Source: Xanthobacter dioxanivorans
GTDB lineage: Bacteria > Pseudomonadota > Alphaproteobacteria > Rhizobiales > Xanthobacteraceae
DNA: 64,000 nucleotides
Reading direction: 5' to 3'
Assembly (NCBI RefSeq): GCF_016807805.1
Contig: NZ_CP063362.1
Location: forward strand, 3,390,501-3,454,500
The position numbers were made by a program, and so were the translations under genes. Shown here piece by piece: positions 1 to 8,749 of this stretch; positions within the stretch are counted from its first letter, which is position 1; every line of letters starts with the position of its first letter. Under the pieces are notes generated by a model that did not search any database, was not told the DNA's origin, and worked only from the letters and a program-made list of their open reading frames with translations.

Positions 1-2
1 CG

Positions 3-2141
3 GACGCCGCCATCTTCGGCCAGCGGCGTCTTTCGCCGGAAATCCGCGACCTCTATGGCGCGCTCATCGACGGCATGCAGGGCAGCGCCGGCCGGCTGCG
101 TTCGGGCGGCGATGGCGGGGAAGGCGGCCTTCAGGCGAGCCCGCCCTCGGGCCCGCCCCTGGCGCTGTTCTCCGGCATCGTCGAGGTGGGTCCGGACGGC
201 ACCGCCGCCGTCTCCTTCCCCATCCCCGCCTTCGACGGCACCGCGCGGGTGATGGCCATGGCGTGGAGCGCCGACAAGCTCGGCCACGCCTCGACCGACG
301 TGGTGGTGCGCGACAAGGTGGTGATGCTCGCCACCCTGCCGCGCTTCCTCGCCGCCGGCGACCGCTCCACCCTCAACCTCGATTTGACCAACGTGGAGGC
401 GCCGGAGGGCGAATACCGCCTCGACGTCTCGGCCAGCGGCGCCGCGGCGGTGACTTCGCCCGCGCCCGCCGTGAAGCTCGCGGCAAAGCAGCGCCAGTCC
501 CTGCGCCTTGCCCTGGAGGGCCGGGGCGTCGGGCCGGCCACGGTCACTGCCCGGTTGACCGGGCAGGGGCTCGACATCACCCGCACCTACGAGATGAACG
601 TGCGCCCGGCCTATCCGGACATCGAGCGGCGCACGGTGCGCACCCTCGCCCCCGGCGAGAGCCTGACGCTCAACAAGGACCTGCTCGTCGACCTCCTGCC
701 GGGCACCGGCAGCGTGGCGGTGAGCGTGACGCCCAATTCCACCATCGACGTGCCGGCCTTGCTCGGCGCCCTCGACCGCTACCCCTATGGCTGCACCGAG
801 CAGGTGACCAGCCGCGCCCTGCCGCTCATCTCCTACAACGAGCTCAGCGTGCTGGTGGGCCGCGCGGCCGATCCGGAGGCGGACCAGCGCATCCGCGACG
901 CCATCGTCCGGGTGCTGGCGCGGCAGGGGTCGGACGGCTCGTTCGGCCTGTGGTCGCCGGGCGGCACCGATACCTGGCTCGACGCCTATGTGGCGGACTT
1001 CCTGTCGCGGGCGAAGGAGAAGGGCTTCCCGGTGCCGGAGGCCTCCTTCGCCCTCGTTCTCGACCGGCTGCGCAACGTGGTGAGCCTCGCCGGCGCCGAC
1101 ATGCGCTCGGCCAGCGAGGGGCTGGCCTATGCCCTCTACGTGCTCGCCCGCAACGGCCGCGCGCCGCTGGGCGACCTGCGCTATCTCGCCGACACCCGGC
1201 TGAAGGATCTGTCCTCGCCCCTCGCCAGGGCGCAGGTGGGTGCCGCGCTGGCCCTGCTCGGCGACCGTACCCGCGCCGAGCGGGCCTTCAACGTGGCGCT
1301 GGAAGGCCTTCCGGCGACGGCGACCGCACCGGAGGTGGGCCGCCCCGACTTCGGCTCGGCCCTGCGCGACGCGGCGGCGCTCACCGTGCTCGCCCGCGAG
1401 GCCGGGATGGAGAAGCTCGCCGAGGTGGCGCTCGCCCGCGTGGACGTGGCGCGCACCCGCACCGAGCGCACCTCTACCCAGGAGAATGCGTGGCTGATCC
1501 TTGCCGCCCGCAGCCTCGTCGCCAGCGCCGGCAACATGGTGCTGGAGGTGGACGGCGCGCTCACCCGCGGTCCCTATGGCCGCAGGCTCACCCGCGCCGA
1601 TCTCGATCGCGGGCCGGTGGTCCTGCGCAATGCCGGGCCGGAGGCGGTGAAGGTGGTGTACGGCGTCTCGGGCGCCCCCATCGCGCCGGAGCCGGCAATC
1701 TCCAAGGGGTTCACCCTGGAACGGCGCTACTTCAGCCTCGACGGCAAGCCGGCCGATCCGTCCAAGGCGGTGCAGAACCAGCGCTTCGCCGTGGTGCTCA
1801 CCTTCAAGGAGGCGCAAAGCGCGCTCGCCGACGTGCTCCTCGTGGACTACCTGCCGGCCGGGTTCGAGATCGAGAATCCGAACCTCGTCGAGGGCGGGGA
1901 CGGCGGCTTCGCCTGGCTCGACGAGACCAGCGAGGCCGGCCACGTGGAGTTCCGCGACGACCGCTTCGTCGCCTCGGTGACGCGGCAGGAGGGCGAGGAC
2001 CCGTTCGTGGTCGCCTATGTGGTGCGGGCCGTCTCGCCCGGCCGCTACGCGCATCCGCCGGCCTTCGTGGAGGACATGTACCGGCCGGACCGCTTCGCCC
2101 GCACCGCCGCCGGCACCGTGGAGGTCGCGCCCGCCCGATGA
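3..2141 (+). CDS. Alpha-2-macroglobulin family protein, C-terminal part (5' end outside window)
   Basis: The frame is open from base 3, so the gene begins before the window; 712 residues are visible. Bacterial alpha-2-macroglobulins are periplasmic protease traps that bind attacking proteases covalently through a Cys-Gln thioester. The thioester motif is intact: Tyr-Gly-Cys-Thr-Glu-Gln at about bases 786-804, followed by the alpha/alpha toroid region (W-L-D-A-Y near 975) and the C-terminal receptor-binding-like beta domain ending in a YRPDRFAR stretch. The stop overlaps the pbpC start (ATGA), the classic pairing of this defence protein with penicillin-binding protein 1C. Identification is strong. 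The N-terminal MG domains and signal peptide cannot be assessed. Confidence 0.93.
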   Translation, partial: DAAIFGQRRLSPEIRDLYGALIDGMQGSAGRLRSGGDGGEGGLQASPPSGPPLALFSGIVEVGPDGTAAVSFPIPAFDGTARVMAMAWSADKLGHASTDVVVRDKVVMLATLPRFLAAGDRSTLNLDLTNVEAPEGEYRLDVSASGAAAVTSPAPAVKLAAKQRQSLRLALEGRGVGPATVTARLTGQGLDITRTYEMNVRPAYPDIERRTVRTLAPGESLTLNKDLLVDLLPGTGSVAVSVTPNSTIDVPALLGALDRYPYGCTEQVTSRALPLISYNELSVLVGRAADPEADQRIRDAIVRVLARQGSDGSFGLWSPGGTDTWLDAYVADFLSRAKEKGFPVPEASFALVLDRLRNVVSLAGADMRSASEGLAYALYVLARNGRAPLGDLRYLADTRLKDLSSPLARAQVGAALALLGDRTRAERAFNVALEGLPATATAPEVGRPDFGSALRDAAALTVLAREAGMEKLAEVALARVDVARTRTERTSTQENAWLILAARSLVASAGNMVLEVDGALTRGPYGRRLTRADLDRGPVVLRNAGPEAVKVVYGVSGAPIAPEPAISKGFTLERRYFSLDGKPADPSKAVQNQRFAVVLTFKEAQSALADVLLVDYLPAGFEIENPNLVEGGDGGFAWLDETSEAGHVEFRDDRFVASVTRQEGEDPFVVAYVVRAVSPGRYAHPPAFVEDMYRPDRFARTAAGTVEVAPAR

Positions 2142-4243
2142 GCGAGGACCGCCCGCAAGGTCCCGCGCCGGAGGGCGCGGCCTCGCGCTCCCGCCGCCGG
2201 GCGTGGCAGGCGGGGGCGGCGGCCGTCTTCGCCATGGGCCTGCTGGCCGGCGGGGCCGGCGCCGGCCTGCTTCATCTGCGCGCGCAGGCGCCGCCCGCAC
2301 CCGAGCCGAATGTCTCGGCGGAGGTGGTGGACCGGGAGGGCCGCCTGCTGCGCCCCTTCGCCCTGCCCGACGGGCGCTGGCGCCTCGCGGCCGGCGTGGA
2401 GGACGTGGACCCGCGCCTCGTCGCCATGATCCTCGCCTATGAGGACAAGAGGTTCGAGGCGCACGCCGGCGTGGACCTGATCGCGCTCGTCCGCGCGGCC
2501 GGGCAGGCGGCGCTGTCGGCCCGCGTGGTCTCCGGCGGCTCGACGCTGACCATGCAGGTGGCTCGCCTCACCGCGCCGCCGCGCGCCCGCACCCTCGCCG
2601 CCAAGCTCGAGCAGATGCGCCGCGCCATCGAGCTGGAGGCGCGGCTGCCGAAGGCCGAGATCCTGCGCCTCTACCTCACCCTCGCGCCTTACGGCGGCAA
2701 TATCGAGGGGGTGCGGGCGGCGTCGCTGACCTATTTCGGCAAGGAGCCCCGCCATCTCACCCTCGGCGAGGCGGCGCTGCTGGTGGCCCTGCCGCAGTCA
2801 CCGGAGGCACGGCGGCCGGACCGCTTCGCCGCGCGCGCGCGCGGGGCGCGGGACCGCGTGCTCGACCGGCTTCTGGCGCAGGGCGTGCTCTCGGCGGACG
2901 AGGTGCGCATGGCCAAGGGCGAGCCGGTGCCGAGGGCGCGCCGCGCCATGCCGCAGCTCGCCCCGCACCTTGCGGAGGATCTCATCGCCGAGCGCCCGGC
3001 GGTGTCGCGCCATGCCTCCACCCTCGACGCTCCCTTGCAGGAGCGGCTCGAGGAGCTGCTGCGCGAGCGGACGAAGGCGCTGGGCCGCGGGCTCTCGGCG
3101 GCGGTCGTGGTGATGGACAATGACAGCTCCGAGGTGCGCGCCTATGTGGGCGCCGCCGACTTCGCCGATCGCGCCCGCGCCGGGGAGGTGGACCTCGCCC
3201 GCGCCGTGCGCTCGCCGGGCTCGACGCTGAAGCCCTTCATCTACGCCATGGCGTTCGAGGACGGCATCGCCCATCCCGAGACCCTGATCGAGGACCGGCC
3301 CGCCCGTTTCGGCGCGTGGCGGCCGGAGAATTTCGACCGCAGCTTCCAGGGCACCCTTTCGGTGCGCAAGGCGCTGCAGATGTCGCTGAACGTGCCGGCG
3401 GTGCGCCTGCTGGACGCGGTGGGGCCGCAGCGCCTCGCCACCCGCCTCCAGCAGGCCGGGGCGCGGCTGGAGCTGCCGGCGGGCGCGGCGCCGGCTTTGC
3501 CCATGGGGCTCGGCGGGGTGGGCATCCGCCTTATCGACCTCACCAGCCTCTATGCGGCGCTGGCGCGGGGCGGCGAGGCGCATCCGCCCGTGTTCCGGCA
3601 GGACGGGGCGGCGGTGGCCGCGCCGCGCCGGTCGCGGCTCGTGGATGAGGTGGCGGCCTGGTATGTGGGCCAGTGCCTCCTGGGCACGCCCGCGCCGGAG
3701 AACGCGCTGGGCGGGCGCATCGCCTTCAAGACCGGCACCTCCTACGGCTATCGCGATTCGTGGGCGGTGGGGTTCGACGGGCGCCGCACCGTGGGTGTCT
3801 GGGTGGGGCGGCCGGACGGGCAGGCGGTGCCCGACCTGACCGGCCGGGCGGCTGCCGCGCCGCTGCTGTTCGATGCCTTCGCCCGCATCGTGCGCACGCC
3901 GGCCGCGCTCAGGCCGGTACCGCGCGGGGCGGTGGTGGCGGCCAATGCCCGCCTGCCGGTCCCGCAGCGCCATTTCGGAACGTCACGGAAGGAGCAGCCG
4001 CTGCAGGTGGTGTTCCCGCCGGACGGGGCGCGGGTCAGCCTGTCCGGGGAAGAAGCGGCCGGGCTGGTGCTGAAGGTGGATGGCGGCACCTTCCCCCTCA
4101 CGCTGCTGATGGATGGGCGGCCGGTGGCACGGGAGGAAAATGCGCACACTTTCACCTGGCGGCCGCCAGGGCGGGGCTTCACGCGGCTCACGGTCATGGA
4201 CGCGGCGGGCGTCACCGACAGCGTGACGGTGCGGGTGGAGTAG
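2138..4243 (+). CDS. pbpC: Penicillin-binding protein 1C (bifunctional transglycosylase/transpeptidase)
   Basis: 701 residues. It polymerises and cross-links peptidoglycan at the outer face of the inner membrane. A cytoplasmic Arg-rich N-terminus is followed by one membrane helix (about residues 26-48). Next come the GT51 transglycosylase domain (EDKRFEAHAG near residue 105, then GGSTLTMQ) and the transpeptidase with S-T-L-K near residue 360, S-L-N near 413 and K-T-G-T-S near 531. The C-terminal 90 residues match the PBP1C-specific C-terminal domain. The ATG overlaps the stop of the alpha-2-macroglobulin gene by 4 bases, so the two are translationally coupled. The frame is open further upstream, but that part is a shadow of the preceding gene. 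Confidence 0.95.
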   Translation: MSEDRPQGPAPEGAASRSRRRAWQAGAAAVFAMGLLAGGAGAGLLHLRAQAPPAPEPNVSAEVVDREGRLLRPFALPDGRWRLAAGVEDVDPRLVAMILAYEDKRFEAHAGVDLIALVRAAGQAALSARVVSGGSTLTMQVARLTAPPRARTLAAKLEQMRRAIELEARLPKAEILRLYLTLAPYGGNIEGVRAASLTYFGKEPRHLTLGEAALLVALPQSPEARRPDRFAARARGARDRVLDRLLAQGVLSADEVRMAKGEPVPRARRAMPQLAPHLAEDLIAERPAVSRHASTLDAPLQERLEELLRERTKALGRGLSAAVVVMDNDSSEVRAYVGAADFADRARAGEVDLARAVRSPGSTLKPFIYAMAFEDGIAHPETLIEDRPARFGAWRPENFDRSFQGTLSVRKALQMSLNVPAVRLLDAVGPQRLATRLQQAGARLELPAGAAPALPMGLGGVGIRLIDLTSLYAALARGGEAHPPVFRQDGAAVAAPRRSRLVDEVAAWYVGQCLLGTPAPENALGGRIAFKTGTSYGYRDSWAVGFDGRRTVGVWVGRPDGQAVPDLTGRAAAAPLLFDAFARIVRTPAALRPVPRGAVVAANARLPVPQRHFGTSRKEQPLQVVFPPDGARVSLSGEEAAGLVLKVDGGTFPLTLLMDGRPVAREENAHTFTWRPPGRGFTRLTVMDAAGVTDSVTVRVE

Positions 4244-4283
4244 GACGCTCCGGCCGGCGCGGCGCCCGCGCATGCGGGCGCAC

Positions 4284-4320
4284 AAAAGAAAAATCCCGCC
4301 GCGCCGAAAGGCGGGCGGGA
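4284..4320 (-). terminator. Rho-independent terminator of the DUF1127 gene
   Basis: Read on the minus strand, an 11-bp G/C-rich stem with a single bulged base and a four-base loop (4294-4320) is followed by TTTTTCTTTT. The plus strand has no T tract, so it serves the leftward gene rather than pbpC. Confidence 0.8.
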
Positions 4321-4414
4321 CAAGGCTGGGAGGAAACGCGAAGTCGGTAAACGTGAATTCCAGAGGCGATTCCGGCTGCGGCGGAACTCCGCGCCGCCGG
4401 AAGCGCGCGTCAGA

Positions 4415-4621
4415 TCAGTGGCCGCGGGCCACCACCTGCGGGATCTCCTCGCGGGAGATGCCCATGCGGGCGAGTTCGCTGTTGGTGAGGTGGCTCAGGC
4501 GGTCATAGCGCAGCGCCATGGCGCGGCCTTCAGCGACAGCGGCGAAGAAATCGGACACCGCGGCGCCCATGCGCCCGAACAACCCGGTCTCGCGGGAGGC
4601 GTTCACAGTGATCGTAGCCAT
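4415..4621 (-). CDS. DUF1127 domain small protein
   Basis: 68 residues. The C-terminal half fits the DUF1127 pattern of short alphaproteobacterial proteins (YDRLSHLTNSELARMGISREEI, preceded by an amphipathic segment). Family members in rhizobia and Rhodobacter have been linked to RNA metabolism and phosphate or carbon adaptation; nothing specific can be said here. The ATG at 4621 has GGAGA 5-9 bases upstream. A longer in-frame extension to 4912 would cross the tRNA gene on the other strand and is not credible. Convergent with pbpC. Confidence 0.85.
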   Translation of the reverse strand: MATITVNASRETGLFGRMGAAVSDFFAAVAEGRAMALRYDRLSHLTNSELARMGISREEIPQVVARGH

Positions 4622-4837
4622 TTGGGTCTCCATTCGTTGACGTAGAGATAGGCCAAATCGCTGCGACGCAACATGGCGGATTGTGCATGGCACCATTGCA
4701 AATGCCGTATACCAGGGCCGGCTGTGGGTGGTGCGAAAAGGCTCTGGACCGTGCGCGGCGAATTGCGTATAGAGCGCACCTGCCTTCGGGGCGCGCCCGC
4801 AGGAACGCCGCTCGCGGCGCCGCTGCGCGACCTTTGG

Positions 4838-4911
4838 TGGGGGATAGTTCAACGGTAGAACCGCGGACTCTGACTCCGTTAATCCTGGTTCGAATCCAGG
4901 TCCCCCAGCCA
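4838..4911 (+). tRNA. tRNA-Gln (anticodon CUG)
   Basis: A full cloverleaf can be drawn: acceptor TGGGGGA/TCCCCCA, D-stem GTTC/GAAC, anticodon stem GCGGA/TCCGT with loop CTCTGAC (anticodon CTG), T-stem CCTGG/CCAGG with loop TTCGAAT, discriminator G and an encoded CCA. The integrase remnant starts directly after the 3' end, so this tRNA was probably the attachment site of an integrated element. Confidence 0.95.
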
Positions 4912-5571
4912 TTCAATGCCTCGCTCGGCGATGGTGGCTGGCTGTTCCTGCTGGTGAATCCGGATGGCCGTCGCTATTGGCGGATGTCCTACCGTTTTGC
5001 GGAAAAGCAGAAAACGCTCTCGCTTGGCGTGTACCCCGCTGTCACGCTTGCTGAGGCGCGGAAGCGACGCGATGAAATCAAGGAGCAACTCGCGAACGGC
5101 GTGGATCCAAGCGTGGAGCGCCGAGCGAGCAAGGCCGCCGCTGCTCTGGGCACAGATCCGACGTTCGAGGTGATCGCCAGGGAGTGGCATGCCCTGAAAT
5201 CCTCAGCCTGGGTGGCCTCGTACTCCAAGCTCATCCTCAGCCGGCTGGAAGCCGACGTGTTTCCCGCGATCGGGCGCCGACCTATCGCGGATATCGAGCC
5301 GCCTGAAATTCTCGCCGCGATCCGAAAGGTGGAGGCGCGCGGTGCCCTCGATCTCGCCGGGCACGAGATGCAGGCAGTCGGCGCGGTGTTCCGCTACGCT
5401 GTTGCGACAGGCAGGGCGACACGTGATCCAACCCAAGACCTTCGCGGCGCCCTGAAGCCTGCCGGCCGGCAGCAGCACCCATCGTGCGATGCCGCGCGAG
5501 GAGCTGCCGGACTTCCGTCGCGCGGTAGCCGCATATGACGGCGATCCGCGCATCTCTGTCCTTCCGTCATG
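4912..5571 (+). pseudogene. Tyrosine integrase (P4 type) remnant abutting tRNA-Gln
   Basis: Immediately after the tRNA CCA the frame reads as the DUF4102 arm-binding domain of P4-like integrases (DGGWLFLLVNPDGRRYWRMSYR, then KTLSLGVYPAVTLAEARKRR). The SAM-like core-binding domain follows (ADVFPAIGRRPIADIEPPEIL; AVGAVFRYAVATGRATRDPT). The first ~20 residues are missing. A frameshift near 5475 moves the reading from frame 1 to frame 2, where it continues as MPREELPDFRRAVAAYDGD and then stops at 5571. The catalytic domain (R-H-R-Y) is absent, so this cannot be an active recombinase. Confidence 0.85.
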
Positions 5572-5955
5572 ACGCGACCGCCATGGCGCGCGGCCGGACC
5601 GGTGGAAACGGCCAGGAAGAGGGTGCTTTTGGGCGAAAAATTCATCCATTTGGTCGGGGGATGTGGCTCGGGCGCCTTGAGCTGATCCGAAAATCGCATG
5701 CGTGCCAGTGCGAGAGCCGTTTAATTGCAACGGCTTTGATGAACAGATGTTGGTAAATGTTGGAGTTGGATCGGCCTCGCCTGGGTGTCCTAATGGCCGG
5801 CCCTGTTGATTTTTGTTGACCCTGAATGGACAGCGCGAGCGGCGACAAAACACGTCCAGACAAGATGGGCACGCCGGATCCGATCGCGGGGCTCCTGATA
5901 TTTCTTAAGCTTCCGAACTGTCCTTTAGGCTGGCGACAGCGATCGCGGGGCGGAT
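5572..5955. other. Stretch without a recognisable gene
   Basis: Lies between the integrase and terminase remnants. No frame gives a recognisable protein. Local composition is lower in G+C than the flanks, which fits eroded phage or island DNA. Confidence 0.5.
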
Positions 5956-6153
5956 GTGCAGAGCATCCGATTGTTAGGAAATGCTGGGGTCAAAGCTGCC
6001 ATCGAGGCGGCAATGGCCGAACGGGCCGCTCGAACCGAGATCACGGCCGATCGCGTGCTGAAGGAGCTGGCGAAGATCGGCTTCGCCAGCATGGGCGATT
6101 ACATGCGGCTGACGGGCGACGGCTCTGCGGTGCTCAGATTGGGAAGTTGCTGA
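5956..6153 (+). pseudogene. Phage terminase small subunit fragment
   Basis: 65 residues from a GTG. The segment GVKAAIEAAMAERAARTEIT followed by ADRVLKELAKIGFASMGDY matches the central region of terminase_2-type small subunits (DNA-packaging recognition proteins), where an (E)ITADRVL-LA(R/K)I-F pattern is typical. The N-terminal helix-turn-helix and the C-terminus are missing, and no large terminase, portal or capsid gene is nearby. Together with the integrase remnant it indicates a prophage that has been almost entirely lost. Confidence 0.6.
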
Positions 6154-6321
6154 TGCGCCTCGGGGGGCATGGGGCATTATCTGGAGCGCAGCCGAAAGCA
6201 TCCGGGCCTTCCTGAGCCCAGATATTCTGATCCCTGTCAGCAGGTGCCCGCGCCAATCCGAGCAGATCGGCAACACCGCGCCGGCGGGCCCGCGAGCGCT
6301 CCGCGCTCCGGCGATGCACAC

Positions 6322-6720
6322 TCACCCTTGCGGGGCTTCCTTCGCGAGCAAGTCCATCTCACGCAAGGTCTCCTCCGCGATGCGGAAGCTGTCCACCGCC
6401 GCCGGCAGTCCGCAATAGACCGCGGTGAGATAGAGCACCTCCTGGATCTCCGCGACTGAAAGACCGTTGCGGACCGCAGCCCGCACGTGCGTCTTGAGCT
6501 CGTGCGGGCGATTGAGGGCGGTTAGCATTCCCAGCAGGATCAGCGACCGCTCGCGCCGCTCCAGGCCGGGGCGATCCCAAGCGTCGCCAAAGCATGTCCG
6601 CTCAGAATAGCATCTCAAGGGGGCGTTGAAGTCGTTTGTGCTCTTGTCGCGCCGGTTGAAATACTCCTCGCCGAGCACTTCCCGCATGATCTCGCGGCCT
6701 CTCTCGCGGCGATCGCCCAT
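6322..6720 (-). CDS. Carboxymuconolactone decarboxylase family protein
   Basis: 132 residues, the length of PcaC. The all-helical CMD domain is complete (CFGDAWDRPGLERRERSLIL; ELKTHVRAAVRNGLSVAEIQE, followed by YCGLPAAVDSF). True PcaC converts 4-carboxymuconolactone to 3-oxoadipate enol-lactone. No other pca gene is visible, so a related decarboxylase or isomerase of this island's pathway is equally possible. The ATG at 6720 has AGGAGAAGG just upstream; the longer frame to 7035 is a shadow. It lies downstream of, and on the same strand as, the dehydrogenase gene. Confidence 0.82.
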   Translation of the reverse strand: MGDRRERGREIMREVLGEEYFNRRDKSTNDFNAPLRCYSERTCFGDAWDRPGLERRERSLILLGMLTALNRPHELKTHVRAAVRNGLSVAEIQEVLYLTAVYCGLPAAVDSFRIAEETLREMDLLAKEAPQG

Positions 6721-6931
6721 GGCCTTCTCCTGGTTTTGGTCAATAACGACGGAGCATCTGGCGCATATGCCAGACCTCAAGCGGTGAACGTCAGCCGGAT
6801 CGCACCGCGGAGCGTCAGGATGGGCGTTCTCTTTCATGAAACTTGGTGACAAGCTCCGCCAAGCTTCGATCCGCTCAGGCGGAGCCCGCGCCCGCGGTCC
6901 GGCGCGGATGCTTGCTGCGGACGTGCGCCGG

Positions 6932-7837
6932 TCAGGACGGCGCCGAGCGGACTTGCGCGCCCGCCGCCCTTTCGAGCAGCTCGATGGTGCGGGCGTAGTC
7001 CTCCTCGCCATAGCCTTCCGCGACCGCCTCCTCAAGAAAATGGCGCGTCGTTTCCGGGAGATGCAGCGCGACGCCGGCCTGCTCCGCCTCGCTGATGCAG
7101 AGCCGCACGTCCTTCAGCAGCAGAGCGGTCGCAAATCCCGGCGGAAAGCTGCGGTCGAGCAGGGATTTGGGCAGCTTGTCCTGGGTGATGAAGGACCGGC
7201 CGCTGGAGCTGTTGAGCACATCGGTCATGGTCTTCCCATCGAGACCCATCTTCGCGCCGAGCACGAGCCCTTCGAAGGTAGCGACGGCGGTGCAGGCGAC
7301 GATCACGTTGTTGACCAGCTTCATGGCCTGTCCCAGACCCGCGCGGTCGCCGATGGTGAAAAGGCGCGAGCCGAGCAGAGCGAGGATCGGCCGCACCGTC
7401 TCGATGGCCTCCGGCGGTCCGGACATCATGATCGAGAGCCCGCCGCTCCGGGCCGCCGGCACGCCGCCGCTCACCGGCGCGTCCACGAAGGCTATGCCCC
7501 TTTCTGCGGCCTCCTCCGCCAGCATCCTTGAGGTCGCCGGGCCCGTGGTGGACAGGTCCACCACGATCTTCGCCCCCGGCGCGGAAAAAAGGCCAGCTTC
7601 TCCCCTGCACACCGCCTGCACCACCGCAGGCGTAGGTAGGCTCATCAGGACGATGTCGGTGGCGGCGGACATTTGCGCCGCGCTCGCGAGCGTTCGGCAG
7701 CCGAGCTCAGCGAACGGGGCGCATGCGTTCGGGTTGCTGTCCGCCACCGCAAGGTCGAAATGGGGCGCCAATCGCCGCGCCATCTGGGCCCCCATGTTGC
7801 CGAGGCCGAGAAAGCCGACGCGAGGAGAGCTGGACAT
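6932..7837 (-). CDS. NAD(P)-dependent beta-hydroxyacid dehydrogenase (3-hydroxyisobutyrate dehydrogenase family)
   Basis: 301 residues. N-terminal Rossmann motif GFLGLGNMG, substrate-binding DAPVSGGVPAAR, and catalytic Lys in GQAMKLVNN: the complete signature of the 3-hydroxyisobutyrate/tartronate semialdehyde/phosphogluconate-like family, which oxidises 3-hydroxyacids to semialdehydes. The specific substrate cannot be read from sequence. The ATG at 7837 has AGGGG 9 bases upstream; a GTG at 7846 is the alternative. It follows the aldehyde dehydrogenase tail on the same strand, which would suit oxidation of a semialdehyde. Confidence 0.88.
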   Translation of the reverse strand: MSSSPRVGFLGLGNMGAQMARRLAPHFDLAVADSNPNACAPFAELGCRTLASAAQMSAATDIVLMSLPTPAVVQAVCRGEAGLFSAPGAKIVVDLSTTGPATSRMLAEEAAERGIAFVDAPVSGGVPAARSGGLSIMMSGPPEAIETVRPILALLGSRLFTIGDRAGLGQAMKLVNNVIVACTAVATFEGLVLGAKMGLDGKTMTDVLNSSSGRSFITQDKLPKSLLDRSFPPGFATALLLKDVRLCISEAEQAGVALHLPETTRHFLEEAVAEGYGEEDYARTIELLERAAGAQVRSAPS

Positions 7838-7842
7838 CGCCG

Positions 7843-8040
7843 TCACCCCTTCATCGCGCTGGAGACGAGCCGGGAAGCGCCAGCGGCGAACGGCACGCAG
7901 GCCTGCGTGTCGTGCAGGCCGATGCTCACCCGCGTGGGACCGGCATGGGCCGGCAGGGACGCCCCCGCGACGAGCGCCTGCGCCGCGGCGGCTGCGCGCC
8001 GGTCATCAGGCGTCCTGATTCCGCTTCTGTTCGTTTGCAC
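7843..8040 (-). CDS. Hypothetical short protein (uncertain)
   Basis: A 65-residue frame from a GTG with GGAG upstream, ending at the start of the dehydrogenase gene. The C-terminal half (RVSIGLHDTQACVPFAAGA) has ordinary coding composition but I do not recognise it. It may be the surviving tail of a broken gene, since the adjacent aldehyde dehydrogenase is truncated. Confidence 0.3.
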   Translation of the reverse strand: MQTNRSGIRTPDDRRAAAAAQALVAGASLPAHAGPTRVSIGLHDTQACVPFAAGASRLVSSAMKG

Positions 8041-8060
8041 TGCTCCACTCCCTTTGTTCT

Positions 8061-8480
8061 TCACAGGGTACCGGGCGAAACCGTCACGTACTTGGACGTG
8101 ACGTAATTGCGGATGCCTTCGCGTCCCCCTCGGACCCGAAGCCGCTGTCGCCAACGCCGCCGAACGGCACCTCCGCTGCCACGACCGCGAAATGATTGAC
8201 GGCGACGGCACCCGCCGCGAGCCCGCGGCTGAAGGTGTGCTCTGTCTCCAGGCTGATGGTGAAGACGAAGGCGGCGAGGCCGTAGGGCGTCCCGTTCGCC
8301 GCCGCGAGCGCCGCGTCGGCATCGGCGAAAGGCAGGCTCGGAACCATCGGACCGAACGGCTCCTCGTTCATGATGCGGGCGCCCAGATCAAGCTCGGTCA
8401 GGACGGCGGGGCCGTGGCCCCGCTCGCGCGGCGCCCATCCCATGGCCGATTCCCTGGCGGGAGTGGCACCGGAGCACTCG
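8061..8480 (-). pseudogene. Aldehyde dehydrogenase C-terminal fragment, frameshifted
   Basis: Residues such as RIMNEEPFGPM, ANGTPYGLAAFVFT and VPFGGVGDSGFGSEG are the C-terminal third of a succinate-semialdehyde-type NAD(P) aldehyde dehydrogenase. The catalytic domain with its Cys and the cofactor-binding half are absent. At the C5 run at 8125-8129 (G5 on the coding strand) the frame breaks. One added base restores GGREGIRNYVTSKYVTVSPG to a natural stop at 8061. The operator-like dyad at 8573-8591 lies upstream. Confidence 0.8.
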
Positions 8481-8572
8481 TTCATCCCGCGCATTGCCAT
8501 TCTTTCCCTCGTCCTCGCGGACCTCGACCCCACGGACGGCCTCGGCCGAAGCCTCGTCCGCACGTTTCATAG

Positions 8573-8591
8573 AATGAAGTGACACTTCATT
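8573..8591. promoter_or_regulatory. Perfect 19-bp dyad AATGAAGTG-A-CACTTCATT
   Basis: Two 9-base arms around a single A. It lies just upstream of the leftward aldehyde dehydrogenase remnant, and about 160 bases from the rightward acyl-CoA dehydrogenase start. The outer hexamers AATGAA-N7-TTCATT recur at 8700-8718 and approximately at 12885-12903. A likely operator for the IclR regulator at 11914-12714. Confidence 0.6.
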
Positions 8592-8699
8592 TTAAGGCTA
8601 GCACCATCGCCGCGCATGTAAAGGGCTTCTCCGCCGCCCGCCGCGGACCTAGTCGCGGACCCCGTTGCGCTTCCAGCCGGGCCTCGGTAATCTCAATTA

Positions 8700-8727
8700 A
8701 ATGAAAAATCATTTCATTCAATGAAAT
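8700..8727. promoter_or_regulatory. Overlapping dyads upstream of the acyl-CoA dehydrogenase operon
   Basis: AATGAAA-N5-TTTCATT (8700-8718) overlaps ATTTCATT-C-AATGAAAT (8711-8727). The site ends 22 bases before the GTG at 8750, where repressor binding would block transcription or its start. Architecture is identical to the 8573 site. Confidence 0.6.
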
Positions 8728-8749
8728 ACATCAGGGCGCTGGAGGACGA

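Noticed and set aside
263..2137. Long rightward frame joined to pbpC
   Set aside because: It is an out-of-frame shadow of the alpha-2-macroglobulin gene, which has the thioester motif; only the portion after 2138 is real.
4622..4912. N-terminal extension of the DUF1127 protein across the tRNA
   Set aside because: The in-frame extension crosses the tRNA gene and has no family resemblance; a good start with ribosome-binding site exists at 4621.
6932..7035. Extension of the carboxymuconolactone decarboxylase gene to 7035
   Set aside because: Overlaps the dehydrogenase gene and is unlike the family; the ATG at 6720 has a strong ribosome-binding site.
6722..7531. Rightward frames opposite the 6322-7837 genes
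   Set aside because: Antisense shadows; Arg/Pro-rich with no motif.
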